Made by a program: the position numbers and the translations under genes | Shown: one piece after another, positions 1 through 7,996 of the stretch | Layout of the letters: every line of letters starts with the position of its first letter | How positions within the stretch are numbered: the stretch's first letter is position 1 | NCBI GenBank assembly: GCA_014860565.1 | Contig: JACZJN010000110.1 | Location: 1-49,427 of the forward strand | DNA: 49,427 bases | Direction: 5' to 3' | Source of the DNA: Bacteroidota bacterium | Lineage (GTDB): Bacteria > Bacteroidota > Ignavibacteria > SZUA-365 | The notes under the pieces: model-generated | What the model saw: only the letters and a program-made list of their open reading frames with translations | What the model was told of the DNA's origin: nothing | Database searches by the model: none

Positions 1-2
1 AG

Positions 3-224
3 ATGCAGCAGGAGCACGGCTGGGAATTTGTCTACCTGGGTGCGAACCAGGACGCGATTTCCGTGGCCAGCAAAATGAGCATTCCCGCGGCCTCCAGCGC
101 CTCCTTCGATGCGACCGGTTCGGGAGTTCGACACGCCTACGCGATGATGAACGAACAGGTCGCGTACATGCGCAGATCGATTGATGTCGTCGACGGCAAG
201 GAGAAAAAGAAGAAGCGCAAGTGA
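3..224 (+). CDS. C-terminal fragment of a vWA-domain-like protein (partial, cut by the window start)
   Basis: Only the last 73 or so residues are visible and the reading frame is open to the window edge, so the true start lies upstream. The segment WEFVYLGANQDAISVA resembles the end of von Willebrand factor A domains in stand-alone cytosolic or phage-type vWA proteins, where a W-E-F-hydrophobic-LGANxDA strand-turn closes the fold. The tail is strongly basic (KEKKKKRK), which could contact nucleic acid or simply be a disordered end. The next gene starts about 12 bases downstream on the same strand, so the two are probably co-transcribed. The family assignment rests on one motif and is tentative; the metal-binding MIDAS residues would be outside the window. 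Confidence 0.55.
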   Translation: MQQEHGWEFVYLGANQDAISVASKMSIPAASSASFDATGSGVRHAYAMMNEQVAYMRRSIDVVDGKEKKKKRK

Positions 225-236
225 GCGGGAGAATTG

Positions 237-575
237 ATGAATCCTGTCACACCCGCAACATCCTGGCACGAGGGGTGGAGTGAAATCGACTGGCGCCTGC
301 TGAACGCGCGCAACCTGGAGCGCGGCTATCGGACCCTGTCATTCCATGATGAGGTCCCGATGTTCTGCGATCTCTGCGGCCGCGAACTTGCGACACAGCT
401 GTACATGGTCCACAGTCGTCTGATCAACAGCGGGATACACGCAGACCTTTGTGTCCCGTGTGCCGCACGCAAGAGCCGGGGAGTCGGCCACGGCCGGGGA
501 CGATTATTCATGCGTCATGAAAACGGCGGCTGGTTCTGTGTCGCGGGATTTTCGTTCCGCCCGCAGACAGCCTGA
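237..575 (+). CDS. Small hypothetical protein with two Cys pairs (possible zinc ribbon)
   Basis: About 112 residues, not matched to a known family. Two cysteine pairs, C-D-L-C and C-V-P-C, lie about 27 residues apart, an arrangement typical of a zinc-ribbon or knuckle, so a small metal-stabilised fold is likely. There is no signal peptide or membrane segment. The chosen ATG follows a GGGAGA ribosome site; an in-frame TTG three bases upstream is the alternative start. It lies about 12 bases after the vWA-like gene and ends about 30 bases before a perfect intrinsic terminator, so the two genes form the end of a transcription unit. Function unknown. Confidence 0.6.
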   Translation: MNPVTPATSWHEGWSEIDWRLLNARNLERGYRTLSFHDEVPMFCDLCGRELATQLYMVHSRLINSGIHADLCVPCAARKSRGVGHGRGRLFMRHENGGWFCVAGFSFRPQTA

Positions 576-605
576 TAGTTCCGGTCGGATGAACGGAACA
601 CCCAA

Positions 606-639
606 GGCGCAGGACGGAAGGGTCCTGCGCCCGTTTTTT
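606..639 (+). terminator. Rho-independent terminator after the first plus-strand unit
   Basis: A perfect 10-bp stem (GGCGCAGGAC pairing with GTCCTGCGCC) with a 6-base loop GGAAGG is followed two bases later by six T residues. It lies 30 bases beyond the stop of the Cys-pair gene and faces the convergent TPR gene, so it should end the plus-strand transcript. Confidence 0.9.
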
Positions 640-660
640 ATGCGCCCGGGAGGACACGCC

Positions 661-1482
661 TCAATCCGCTTCTTCGCCCAGGAATTCCGACGGGGTTCGT
701 ATGATCATCCGCCGCATTTGCCCCTTCCGGATGGGGAACAGTCCTCCAAAGAGGCCGAGAGGCATCTCGAAGGGCTCGGGAAAGATCCGGCGGAGAAGGA
801 TCTCCTCGTGCATCTTCGGGAAGGAGGTCTGGCAGATCTGCGGCGTGAAGAAGCGCGCCATCGCCTCCCTGCCGTCGTAGAGCGCACGCTGGAAAAACAG
901 CATGGCCGCGCCGACGCGATCGAATACCTTCGCGGAGCAGGACCAGGACGGAATGGAGGGGAGGGGGCTTTTCCGCATCAGCAGGCTCTGGGACGGCGGA
1001 ACGGTGCACAGCCAGTGATGATTCGGGCCGAGCACGATCGAGAGCTCGAAGGTGGTGTTGGGAAACGTGCACAGCCGTCCGGGCTGCTGCCAGACGATGC
1101 GGGCGAAGAATTCCGGTTCGAGCACCGACGGTTCGGGATCGTCGCAGATCGCCTGTATGACGTCTTCGTGGAGCATCTGCACGTCGAACATCGGATTGCC
1201 CTCGGCGAGAGCGTAGGTCTGCCGCAGCATCTGCGCGGCGAGGCGCGCCTCCACGTCCTCCATGCGCGCGAGGAAATTGAGTGTGCGGACGGCTGCGCCG
1301 TATTGGCCGAGTCGGAACTGCGTCACGCCGAGGTAGTACCGCGCCCGGATGTTGTCCGGCTCCTGCACGAGGCAGTGTTCGAGGTTCATCTGCGCGGCGG
1401 GATAGGCGCCGATCCGGCAGAAGGAGATGCCGTTGAAAAGCGCGTCGGCCGGATTCTCGGGAAGGGGAAAGTGGGAATGCAT
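661..1482 (-). CDS. TPR-containing protein of unknown function
   Basis: About 273 residues. The N-terminal third reads as tetratricopeptide helices (for example YLGVTQFRLGQYGAAVRTL), which usually mediate protein contacts. The remainder, with conserved-looking Trp, Pro and Cys, was not recognised. No signal peptide is evident. The start MHSHFPLP was chosen because AAGGAG sits about 8 bases upstream; the frame is open further upstream, but that stretch is the conserved leader element, so an upstream start is unlikely. It lies 89 bases downstream of the L,D-transpeptidase gene on the same strand, and both genes carry the same leader, which suggests shared control. Confidence 0.7.
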   Translation of the reverse strand: MHSHFPLPENPADALFNGISFCRIGAYPAAQMNLEHCLVQEPDNIRARYYLGVTQFRLGQYGAAVRTLNFLARMEDVEARLAAQMLRQTYALAEGNPMFDVQMLHEDVIQAICDDPEPSVLEPEFFARIVWQQPGRLCTFPNTTFELSIVLGPNHHWLCTVPPSQSLLMRKSPLPSIPSWSCSAKVFDRVGAAMLFFQRALYDGREAMARFFTPQICQTSFPKMHEEILLRRIFPEPFEMPLGLFGGLFPIRKGQMRRMIIRTPSEFLGEEAD

Positions 1483-1493
1483 GAGAGACTCCT

Positions 1494-1555
1494 TTTTAGC
1501 TGTTCGAGAAATGGTGGCCGCAATAGGGATCAAATCGCCACCGGAGCGTATGCTC
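1494..1555 (-). promoter_or_regulatory. Conserved leader element, copy A (upstream of the TPR gene)
   Basis: In the sense (minus) direction the order is: an AGGAGCATACGCTCC hairpin, a 28-base block at 1514-1541 identical to copy B, a 9-base variable spacer, AACAGCTAAAA (1494-1504), then the ribosome site GGAGT and the ATG. The 28-base block begins GTGGC and ends GCCAC, giving a 5-bp stem around an 18-base loop containing UCCC, part of which could pair with the GGA of the ribosome site. Conserved-variable-conserved layout right before a start codon suggests a cis-regulatory RNA or regulator site. It does not match any riboswitch consensus I can recall. Confidence 0.5.
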
Positions 1556-1571
1556 CTCCGTGATCGTCGGG

Positions 1572-2345
1572 TTATTTGCCGTTCGCCGGAATGGCGTAGA
1601 GTCCGTCGGTCATCGGGACGGCGTCGGGGATGCGTCCCGTGTCCCGGTAGAAGCGCCACACCGCGCGCATGTTGTCGATGTGATCGCGCAGCAGCAGCCA
1701 GTACGGGTCGCCGTCCGCCCGGTACTGCCGGTCCGCATGGACGTACATCTGCTCGTAATGCGATTCGTTGTCATAGGGAAGCACGAGCACGGGAATCTGT
1801 CGCCTGCTCGCGGGCAGGGAAGCGACGAGCACGTAGAGCTTCTCGATGCCGTCGTCGGTCATCGCGATGCAGCCGATCGAGGCGCATTTGCCGTGGATGA
1901 AGATGTCGCCGCCCTGCGGCCAGCTGCCGCCGGCGAGGCGCGTATGCCGGGCATGCCGCGCATCGTCCACCGCGTTGGGGTAATTCATCTTCATCGACAG
2001 GTGGTAGCTGCTGCCGGGATTAAGCAGGGGAATGCGGTAGATGCCGTCGGGGGTGCGTCCGTCTCCCTGGCGTTCCTTGAATCCGGGCGATGTGTCCATC
2101 GCGCAGACGGGGAATCGGGCAATGGTGTCATGCCGCGCATCCTGCCGCACGACATACAGCATGCCCGTATGCTTGACGACGACGAAGCCGATGTCGCTCG
2201 TGCGCCAGTCATCCGTTCCGAATGCCTCGGACCAGAAAGGACCATGTTCGGCCGAGAGTCGCTGCAGCAGCGGCTGCGAATGGAGTGCTGCTCCCGTGAG
2301 GGGAGAAAGGAGAAGAAGAATGAGGAGGGAGATCTTGGTTTTCAT
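1572..2345 (-). CDS. Secreted L,D-transpeptidase family (YkuD) protein
   Basis: About 257 residues beginning with a clear signal peptide (MKTKISLLILLLLSPLTGAA). The catalytic signature of the YkuD fold is present as HGKCASIGCIAM, with His151, Ser156, Gly158 and the expected nucleophile Cys159. Just before it come a GDGRTPDGIYRIP strand typical of YafK-type members and a KMNYPN segment. The family cross-links peptidoglycan or attaches proteins to it in the periplasm, or cleaves such links. The extra Cys154 near the active site is worth noting. The start follows CGGAGT at normal spacing. Leader copy B lies directly upstream and the TPR gene is downstream on the same strand. Confidence 0.85.
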   Translation of the reverse strand: MKTKISLLILLLLSPLTGAALHSQPLLQRLSAEHGPFWSEAFGTDDWRTSDIGFVVVKHTGMLYVVRQDARHDTIARFPVCAMDTSPGFKERQGDGRTPDGIYRIPLLNPGSSYHLSMKMNYPNAVDDARHARHTRLAGGSWPQGGDIFIHGKCASIGCIAMTDDGIEKLYVLVASLPASRRQIPVLVLPYDNESHYEQMYVHADRQYRADGDPYWLLLRDHIDNMRAVWRFYRDTGRIPDAVPMTDGLYAIPANGK

Positions 2346-2358
2346 CGGCGGTACTCCG

Positions 2359-2419
2359 TTTTAGCTGTTTGTTTACCGTGGCCGCAATAGGGATCAAATC
2401 GCCACTGTGTTCATACTCC
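2359..2419 (-). promoter_or_regulatory. Conserved leader element, copy B (upstream of the L,D-transpeptidase gene)
   Basis: This is the second copy of the leader: AGGAGTATG, the identical 28-base block at 2378-2405, an 8-base spacer unlike that of copy A, AACAGCTAAAA (2359-2369), CGGAGT and the start codon about 14 bases later. The upstream GGAG hairpin of copy A is not preserved as a hairpin here. The frame of the block relative to the downstream start differs between copies, so the conservation is not due to a shared peptide. It is the likely 5' leader of the two-gene unit. Confidence 0.5.
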
Positions 2420-2531
2420 TATGATGGGAATTGGTTGTGATGAATGCAATGCAAAATTCCTGCCATAGAGGAGAAGCGGGATTGTGACACGTGTCGGAGG
2501 AAGGGGAAGAAAACCTCAGTAGAGGACCTGA

Positions 2532-2849
2532 AAATCTCCAAAGGATTCGCTATTTCTCCTGGCGTCGTCACTCCAGGACAAGTATAGGGTGGCGGTGAAG
2601 CCGGCAACAACCATGGTGCCGGGATTCGAGGGTTCCATTCAGAAGGATGACCCTCAGATCACAGACGATCACTGGGGCGTGCTGGAGAAAATCAAGCAGG
2701 CACAGAAGTGCCTCGTGGTCGATCTTCGTCTCCCCGATGATGAAGATGATGATGACGGAGAACTGCGAGTCCTACTGATCAAACTTCCTGACCGCAGTCT
2801 TGAAAAAATCGGGACGGTGAAACTGAAAGTTCCCTTCGGACCGAATAAT
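2532..2849 (+). pseudogene. Possible truncated gene remnant within an otherwise gene-free stretch
   Basis: Between the leader at about 2420 and the ATPase stop there is no convincing intact gene. From 2532 one plus-strand frame is open and reads like real protein (KYRVAVKPATTMVPGFEG, then an acidic DDEDDDDGE run and a beta-rich segment), with mostly G or C in third codon positions. It runs without a stop into the antisense of the ATPase gene and has no good ribosome site, so it looks like a 5' or internal remnant cut off at the ATPase block. Not recognised as a family. A 10-bp palindrome GACACGTGTC lies at 2486-2495. Coding status is uncertain. Confidence 0.25.
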
Positions 2850-5369
2850 TTATCCATTCGTTTGTGGAACTGCAGAAGCAATATCCGACCGTGTCGTGGG
2901 TTTGATGGGATCGAATATCCGATACGCGAGCAGTTTCAGGCGGTCGTTTACGAGGAACCATACCAACGCGTACCCCCAAACGAACAGTGCCCAATCCCAG
3001 CCGAGGGGTTTCATAAACAACCCATAAACCGCAATCCATGTCGCGATTATTTGCGTGCCGAGTACCGCTATCCACAGGACCCGCGCCGGTCGAATGGACC
3101 AAAATGGACCGCGTGTACGCGTGAGGAAGATCGTCAGATGTCCGGCTACGGAAAGCTTCAAATACATAAGCGTCTGAATGTGCGCGCGGTCGAGGTGAAA
3201 TACGCGCTCGCCCAAATAAAACAGGCCAAACGCGGACACAACTCCTATGATCCCCAGCGCTGTCGAGATCCCCAGCACCATGCGCATGTTCCAAGCCTCG
3301 GGCTGAGCTTTGTGATGGACATTGTCGTAGGCGATCGACAGGATGGCGCCATCGTTGAGCAATGCCAGCATCACTATCATCACGGCTGTCAGTGGATAAA
3401 AGTTAAAGACGAGAATCGCCAGCGTCATGAAGAATAGCACACGTAACGTCTCCGCTATCCGATAAATCGCATAACTGTTCATCCGTTGGAAGATTCGGCG
3501 GCTCTCTTTGATCGCGTCAATAATCACCGAGAGACCGGAGGATAAAAGAACGATGGCTGCTGCAGCGCGAGCCGCATCCGTCGCATCCGAAACAGCTATG
3601 CCACAGTCGGCTTTTTTCAGCGCGGGTGCATCATTCACTCCGTCACCCGTCATACCGACAATATGACCGCGTTTTTGAAGGACATCCACAATGTGGAATT
3701 TATGTTCAGGAAATACCTGAGCGAAACCGTCGGCCGTATCGATGGATTCGGCCATTTCTGGGGATTCTTGTTTGTTTGCGTCACCCAGGCCGCTGGCTTC
3801 GAGGATATTTGTGCCCATGTCCAACTTCTTGGCGGTTTCCTTTGCGATGGCCAGGGCATCGCCTGTCACCATCTTGATCTGCACGCCCATCGCCTTCGCG
3901 GTCGCGATAGTGGCCTTGGCATCCTCCCTCGGTGGGTCGAAGAGAGGCAACACACCAACAAACTGCCACGGGCCTTTTCCCTCAGCCCGTGCCACACCCA
4001 GCGATCGAAAGCCGCGCGTCGCGAATTCGTTGACCGCTTTCTCCACGACGGGCTTCACCTCCGCGGCATTGGCGGACAAGGCCAAAATCACCTGTGGCGC
4101 ACCCTTCGTCACCCTGAACGTCTCTCCGTCCTCCGTTCTTACTGTGGCCTCGGTACGCTTGTGCACCGGGTCGAAGGGCTGGAAATGCACCACTTCATAT
4201 GTCTTCAATGAATCCTTGTCTTTTACTCCGCCCAGGACGGCCAAGTCAATGGTATCGTTATTTTCCGCGCGCGATGCCATAGCGGCAAAGAGAATGACTT
4301 GTTCGACCGGAACATTATCCACGGCGAAGGGCTCGCCCAGCGTCAGTTTATTCTGGGTCAGGGTGCCTGTCTTGTCGGCACAGAGCACATCCACACCCGC
4401 CAACTCTTCAATGGCCACCAACTTGCTCACGATCGCCTCTTTTTTTGCGAGCAGTCGTGCGCCGACGGCCATCGTCACCGACAACACCGTCGGCATCGCC
4501 ACGGGAATAGCAGCCACAGTCAATACCAGCGCAAATTGCAGTGTGGTCAGGATCGGATCGCCTCTGAAGATCGCGACGGCAATAATCACCGCCACCAGTG
4601 CCACCGCGAGGATGATTAAGTAGTTGCCGATTTTCAGCACCGCGCGCTGAAAATGACTCTCAGTGTGCGCCTCCTGCACCAGTTTCGCTGTCTTGCCGAA
4701 ATAGGTGTTCGCACCCGTTGCATATACCGTTGCACCGATTTCGCCCTGACGGATAATCGATCCCGAGAACACTGCCTCGCCGGATTTGCGCGTGGCAGGC
4801 AGCGACTCTCCCGTCAGTGCGGACTGATCCACTTCCACCGGGTCGCCTTCCAGCAATCGCGCATCCGCCGGTACGATGTCGCCCAGGCGTAAACGAATGA
4901 CATCACCCGGCACCAATTCGCGCGCTGCTGGGTTGGTCCATTTCCCGTCACGTTTCACGCGGGCCTGGACCGCCAGCTTGGCCTTGAGTGCCGCGATGGC
5001 ATTGCCCGCCTGATGCTCTTCCCAGAATCCGACGACGGCATTGGAAACAAGCAGCAGGAGGATGATGCCAAAGTCCGGCCAATGCCGGGCGGCCGCCGAA
5101 AGGATCACGGCCGCTTCGATCATCCAGGGAATGGGACCCCAAAAATAGGTGAGGAATTTCAGGAACGGATTGGTTTTCTTTTCTTCGATCTCGTTGGGTC
5201 CGTACTGGATCAGCCGTTTCTGCGCCTCTGCTTGGCTGAGGCCATCCGGCGACGTCCCCAGTTTCGCCTGCAATTCCGGCATAGGGAGGGTTTTCAGATC
5301 GTCCTTTGGCGTGGGCCTCGATTCAGGCTTGGACTCAAGGTCCTTGGGTTGGCCGGTATCGGGTTTCAT
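2850..5369 (-). CDS. P-type IIIA (plasma-membrane type) proton-translocating ATPase
   Basis: 839 residues, the usual length of prokaryotic P-IIIA H+-ATPases. In order: a cation-ATPase N-terminal helix region, TM1-2, the actuator loop with SALTGES, TM3-4 with the PVAMPT bend, the phosphorylation site DKTGTLT at Asp332, the nucleotide domain, MVTGD, the hinge TGDGVNDAPALK, and TM5-10. TM6 carries LNDGAILSIAYD, the Asp-bearing signature of H+-pumping members rather than Ca2+ or heavy-metal pumps. It should export protons using ATP and hold membrane potential or internal pH. The start follows GAGGTG. Base composition is more AT-rich than the flanking operons and the neighbours are stress or hibernation proteins, suggesting a transferred stress module. 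Confidence 0.9.
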   Translation of the reverse strand: MKPDTGQPKDLESKPESRPTPKDDLKTLPMPELQAKLGTSPDGLSQAEAQKRLIQYGPNEIEEKKTNPFLKFLTYFWGPIPWMIEAAVILSAAARHWPDFGIILLLLVSNAVVGFWEEHQAGNAIAALKAKLAVQARVKRDGKWTNPAARELVPGDVIRLRLGDIVPADARLLEGDPVEVDQSALTGESLPATRKSGEAVFSGSIIRQGEIGATVYATGANTYFGKTAKLVQEAHTESHFQRAVLKIGNYLIILAVALVAVIIAVAIFRGDPILTTLQFALVLTVAAIPVAMPTVLSVTMAVGARLLAKKEAIVSKLVAIEELAGVDVLCADKTGTLTQNKLTLGEPFAVDNVPVEQVILFAAMASRAENNDTIDLAVLGGVKDKDSLKTYEVVHFQPFDPVHKRTEATVRTEDGETFRVTKGAPQVILALSANAAEVKPVVEKAVNEFATRGFRSLGVARAEGKGPWQFVGVLPLFDPPREDAKATIATAKAMGVQIKMVTGDALAIAKETAKKLDMGTNILEASGLGDANKQESPEMAESIDTADGFAQVFPEHKFHIVDVLQKRGHIVGMTGDGVNDAPALKKADCGIAVSDATDAARAAAAIVLLSSGLSVIIDAIKESRRIFQRMNSYAIYRIAETLRVLFFMTLAILVFNFYPLTAVMIVMLALLNDGAILSIAYDNVHHKAQPEAWNMRMVLGISTALGIIGVVSAFGLFYLGERVFHLDRAHIQTLMYLKLSVAGHLTIFLTRTRGPFWSIRPARVLWIAVLGTQIIATWIAVYGLFMKPLGWDWALFVWGYALVWFLVNDRLKLLAYRIFDPIKPTTRSDIASAVPQTNG

Positions 5370-5491
5370 GATATGAATTCACCTCATGGTCTGAATTTTC
5401 CAATTCGTGCCTAATACACATTTTCTTCCAGGTGGACGGAGTGCCATCGCCGCCTGTCGATCCATGCAGGTTGCCCGTCTCTTCGATGATG

Positions 5492-5851
5492 TCAGCTGTC
5501 AATCGACCCGGACGGAGGCGGATCACTCCTTTGACTTCCGTGATCGCGCAATCGCCCAACAGTGTTTTCGATCAATCTTGTCAACTTCGCTGAAGCGCCA
5601 TCCACCGCCTGATCCATGGTAGGTGCATGGTGAGTGACCGCGATGGGCTGACGCCTTGCGAGACGCGCTTCCATGACGCAGCGCTTGCTGTCCTGGCCGT
5701 TCTTGTGACTGGCATCGTCGCTCAGATGCACCTCTACACGGGTGATGTGATCGCGGATTCGGGTCAGGGCGCTCTCGACGATGCTCGTGATCTGAGCAGA
5801 CAGCGCCTCGCGGCCTTCAATGTTATGGTCGGTATTGATCTGGATTTGCAT
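5492..5851 (-). CDS. hpf: Short ribosome hibernation promoting factor (HPF/RaiA family)
   Basis: 119 residues, matching the short HPF/YfiA class. It begins MQIQINTDHNIEG, shows the beta-alpha-beta pattern (IVESALTRIRDHITRVEVHLSDD), and has a second alpha helix (MDQAVDGASAKLTRLIENTVGRLRD). The family binds the decoding centre of the small subunit and inactivates ribosomes in stationary phase or energy stress. The C-terminal tail is short and polar; there is no dimerisation domain as in long HPF. It follows the baeRF-like gene by 29 bases, so the two are likely co-transcribed, and the proton ATPase follows 122 bases further down. The start is preceded by GGAGA. Confidence 0.85.
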   Translation of the reverse strand: MQIQINTDHNIEGREALSAQITSIVESALTRIRDHITRVEVHLSDDASHKNGQDSKRCVMEARLARRQPIAVTHHAPTMDQAVDGASAKLTRLIENTVGRLRDHGSQRSDPPPSGSIDS

Positions 5852-5880
5852 GATATTCTCCGGTTCTGATTGTTGTTGCT

Positions 5881-7044
5881 TCAGTATCGGTAGGTGGCGG
5901 CCACGCCCGTCTGCACCGGCATCTGCCCAGCCGGAATAACAAAGACCCGGCCGCTCATCTTTTCAACAAGCTCACCAAGATCGTCCAGAAGCTCATCGTT
6001 TTTCGTGCGGTTCGAATCCTCGGGTTCGATCAGTCCAGTGGGGCCATCAAGCCGACCGGCGAATAGGCGGTCCGATTCGATCAGAAGCGTCGCAACTCGC
6101 CCAGCCGCGGCGGCCAGTGCAACCTGCGCCAGGTCGTCGCTCCCGAGCCCGTTGGACTTCGAGACTGCGAAATTACGGGCAAGTGCCGCAAGCCGCGCCT
6201 GGTACTGAGGCTCAACGACTTGCCAGGCGCGCTCACGAAGCTCATCGATTGAAATTGCATCGGGATTGATGGTAAGGCCCTCCGCCAACAGGAACGGATT
6301 GTGACTGACCTTGCGGAAAAGATGATGATGCTCCGGCAAGGCGGCCAGGATCAACGGCAGGTTCGAAGGCCGCGAGTGGTGCTCGAGCACGGCGCGATCG
6401 ATAGTGCGAAAAAACCGCTCCGCGTCGATTTCCACCCCATCCTGTTTTACTCCGTGGCCGTGATGCATGGGCGTGCTTGCCTGACCGGCACCGCCATAAG
6501 AGGCTACAGTCAGATGCGGCTCTGACAGCTCATCCCCCAAAGCCGCCGTGATTGTCCGGGGGACTCCAGGAGCTGTACTGATCTCGTCAAGCGCGTCACG
6601 ATTTCCTTCGAATAACCGGATAGTACGGAGGCTCAATCCCAGGACCTGATAGCGATCGACCGATTGAAGAAGGCGTCGTAATGGTTTTGTATGAAAGTTG
6701 TCGCCTACGATTGCTAATTCGGCCACTGTACGTTGAAGCCGGAACACACGAAACAGGCCGGGTCCACTCAGCACGGCCAACCCGTCCTGCGCAACCTCCC
6801 AGAAAGCCTGATCATGAATAAGGTCCTCATAAGGTTTGAGAAAAGACCCGACTTCGCTGTCCGAATACTTTTCACCGAGCGATGCCCCAAGCTCCTTGAT
6901 AAGGTTACGGAACCGGATCGGGTCCTGCTGATTCTCGGGGTGTCGCCGATGTGTGGGTTGGTAGAGTGAGAGACATGGCGGCTGCTGAACCGATGCCAGT
7001 TCGGCCACTGCTTCGATGCTTAGCACCGTGTTGTTGTGTATCAT
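5881..7044 (-). CDS. Bacterial archaeo-eukaryotic release-factor-like protein (baeRF3-type)
   Basis: 387 residues. The N-terminal region (SVQQPPCLSLYQPTHR) and the central segment (AERFFRTIDRAVLEHH followed by LPLILAALPEHHHLFRKVS) match the layout of the baeRF family, which has the eRF1 domain-2/3 fold but not the full release-factor GGQ region. A His-rich stretch STPMHHGHG lies mid-protein. These proteins are predicted to act on stalled or hibernating ribosomes; biochemical function is not established. It lies just upstream of hpf on the same strand, supporting a translation-arrest role. The start is preceded by AGGAG. The exact baeRF subclass is my best reading and could be a neighbouring one. 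Confidence 0.75.
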   Translation of the reverse strand: MIHNNTVLSIEAVAELASVQQPPCLSLYQPTHRRHPENQQDPIRFRNLIKELGASLGEKYSDSEVGSFLKPYEDLIHDQAFWEVAQDGLAVLSGPGLFRVFRLQRTVAELAIVGDNFHTKPLRRLLQSVDRYQVLGLSLRTIRLFEGNRDALDEISTAPGVPRTITAALGDELSEPHLTVASYGGAGQASTPMHHGHGVKQDGVEIDAERFFRTIDRAVLEHHSRPSNLPLILAALPEHHHLFRKVSHNPFLLAEGLTINPDAISIDELRERAWQVVEPQYQARLAALARNFAVSKSNGLGSDDLAQVALAAAAGRVATLLIESDRLFAGRLDGPTGLIEPEDSNRTKNDELLDDLGELVEKMSGRVFVIPAGQMPVQTGVAATYRY

Positions 7045-7225
7045 TCTTTATCTCCTGTCTTGTGATTCCGTTTCATGACGCGGTTCAGATGAACGCAGAT
7101 GAAGTGCCGTTCGTGAAGGAAACCAAGCCGCACCACTTTTGTTGCTGCAAAATCATGGCGTCAAACGTCCTCTCCCTGCCCCGGCAATGAAGGCACATAC
7201 GGACGAATGTTCTATGCATTCATCA

Positions 7226-7996
7226 TCAGGAAGCCTTCTCGGCAGCAGGTTCATCGAACCAATATTCCCGGCGATCATAATGTCGGTGCAGCGTGGTTTC
7301 ATAATCACGGGTTATCAGTGACTGGTCCGTGTATTCCGGGGATTGTTTTATGGCCTCACGCGACAGATTCACCAAGACTTTCGTCTCGTCCCAACTCACG
7401 CGTTCTATCCATCGCGGTGAAAGCAGGACTTTATTGCCCGGCCACCAGTTACGTGTGTCAATGATGAGATAACGGATCGCCCATGTTTCGTCATCGATAA
7501 TGAAATCTTCGACGTGGCCTATGTCTCCATCCGTAGCCTGGATGTTGTAGCCGCGCACATTGTGAGTGCTGCGCAAATGGGGATCCCACGCATCCTTGCT
7601 TTGTGCGGTTTCTTTCCAATAGTTGCGGTCACGAACGATGCCGGGATATAGTCCCCACATATATGAACCGCTCCAATACATCGGCCATCCATAATATCCG
7701 TAGTAGTCCTGCTCGAATTGGCGAGAGACGGGTTTGTCATGGTCAAGGGATGGACTGTTCACAATCTGCGTTTTGTTCAAATCGATATCGATATGTTCCT
7801 CTGCCGTATTTACGGCAACCAGCGCATACGGGGAAATCAGCACCCGCCTGCCTGCTGTGAGCCAGCTTCCCGGGTCGGCAATCAGATAGCGAATCACCCA
7901 ATACCTGTCATCGAAATAGAACTCCTTCACTGTTCCTATCTCTCCGTCGAGGCCATGCAGCGCGTACCCTTGAAGTGTTTTTACCTTGATCAGCAT
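7226..7996 (-). CDS. Protein with two PRC-barrel domains
   Basis: 256 residues with an internal duplication. The first barrel is near residues 5-75 (GYALHGLDGEIGTVKEFYFDD, VIRYLIADPGSWLTAGRRVLISP), the second near 145-215 (YNIQATDGDIGHVEDFIIDDE, AIRYLIIDTRNWWPGNKVLLSP). Between them is an aromatic Tyr/Trp-rich linker with YYGYYGWPMYW. PRC barrels are small beta domains found in RimM, photosynthetic reaction centre H subunits and many stress proteins; they bind proteins or membranes. No signal peptide or membrane helix is evident. It is the first gene of the minus-strand stress block, 181 bases upstream of the baeRF-like gene, with AAAGGA before its start. Role within the block is unknown. Confidence 0.85.
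   Translation of the reverse strand: MLIKVKTLQGYALHGLDGEIGTVKEFYFDDRYWVIRYLIADPGSWLTAGRRVLISPYALVAVNTAEEHIDIDLNKTQIVNSPSLDHDKPVSRQFEQDYYGYYGWPMYWSGSYMWGLYPGIVRDRNYWKETAQSKDAWDPHLRSTHNVRGYNIQATDGDIGHVEDFIIDDETWAIRYLIIDTRNWWPGNKVLLSPRWIERVSWDETKVLVNLSREAIKQSPEYTDQSLITRDYETTLHRHYDRREYWFDEPAAEKAS

Noticed and set aside
451-1563. Long plus-strand open frame of 370 codons
   Set aside because: Its only support is openness. It is antisense to the TPR gene, crosses the terminator and the leader element, and reads as low-complexity Arg/Glu-rich shadow sequence.
1514-2405. Conserved leader considered as an insertion-sequence end or a known riboswitch
   Set aside because: Both copies are in the same orientation at the same distance from start codons, not flanking a gene as IS ends do, and no known riboswitch consensus I can recall fits.
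6009-6019. GGTTCGAATCC, a tRNA T-loop-like sequence
   Set aside because: It lies inside the baeRF-like coding sequence and no acceptor, D or anticodon stem can be built around it on either strand.
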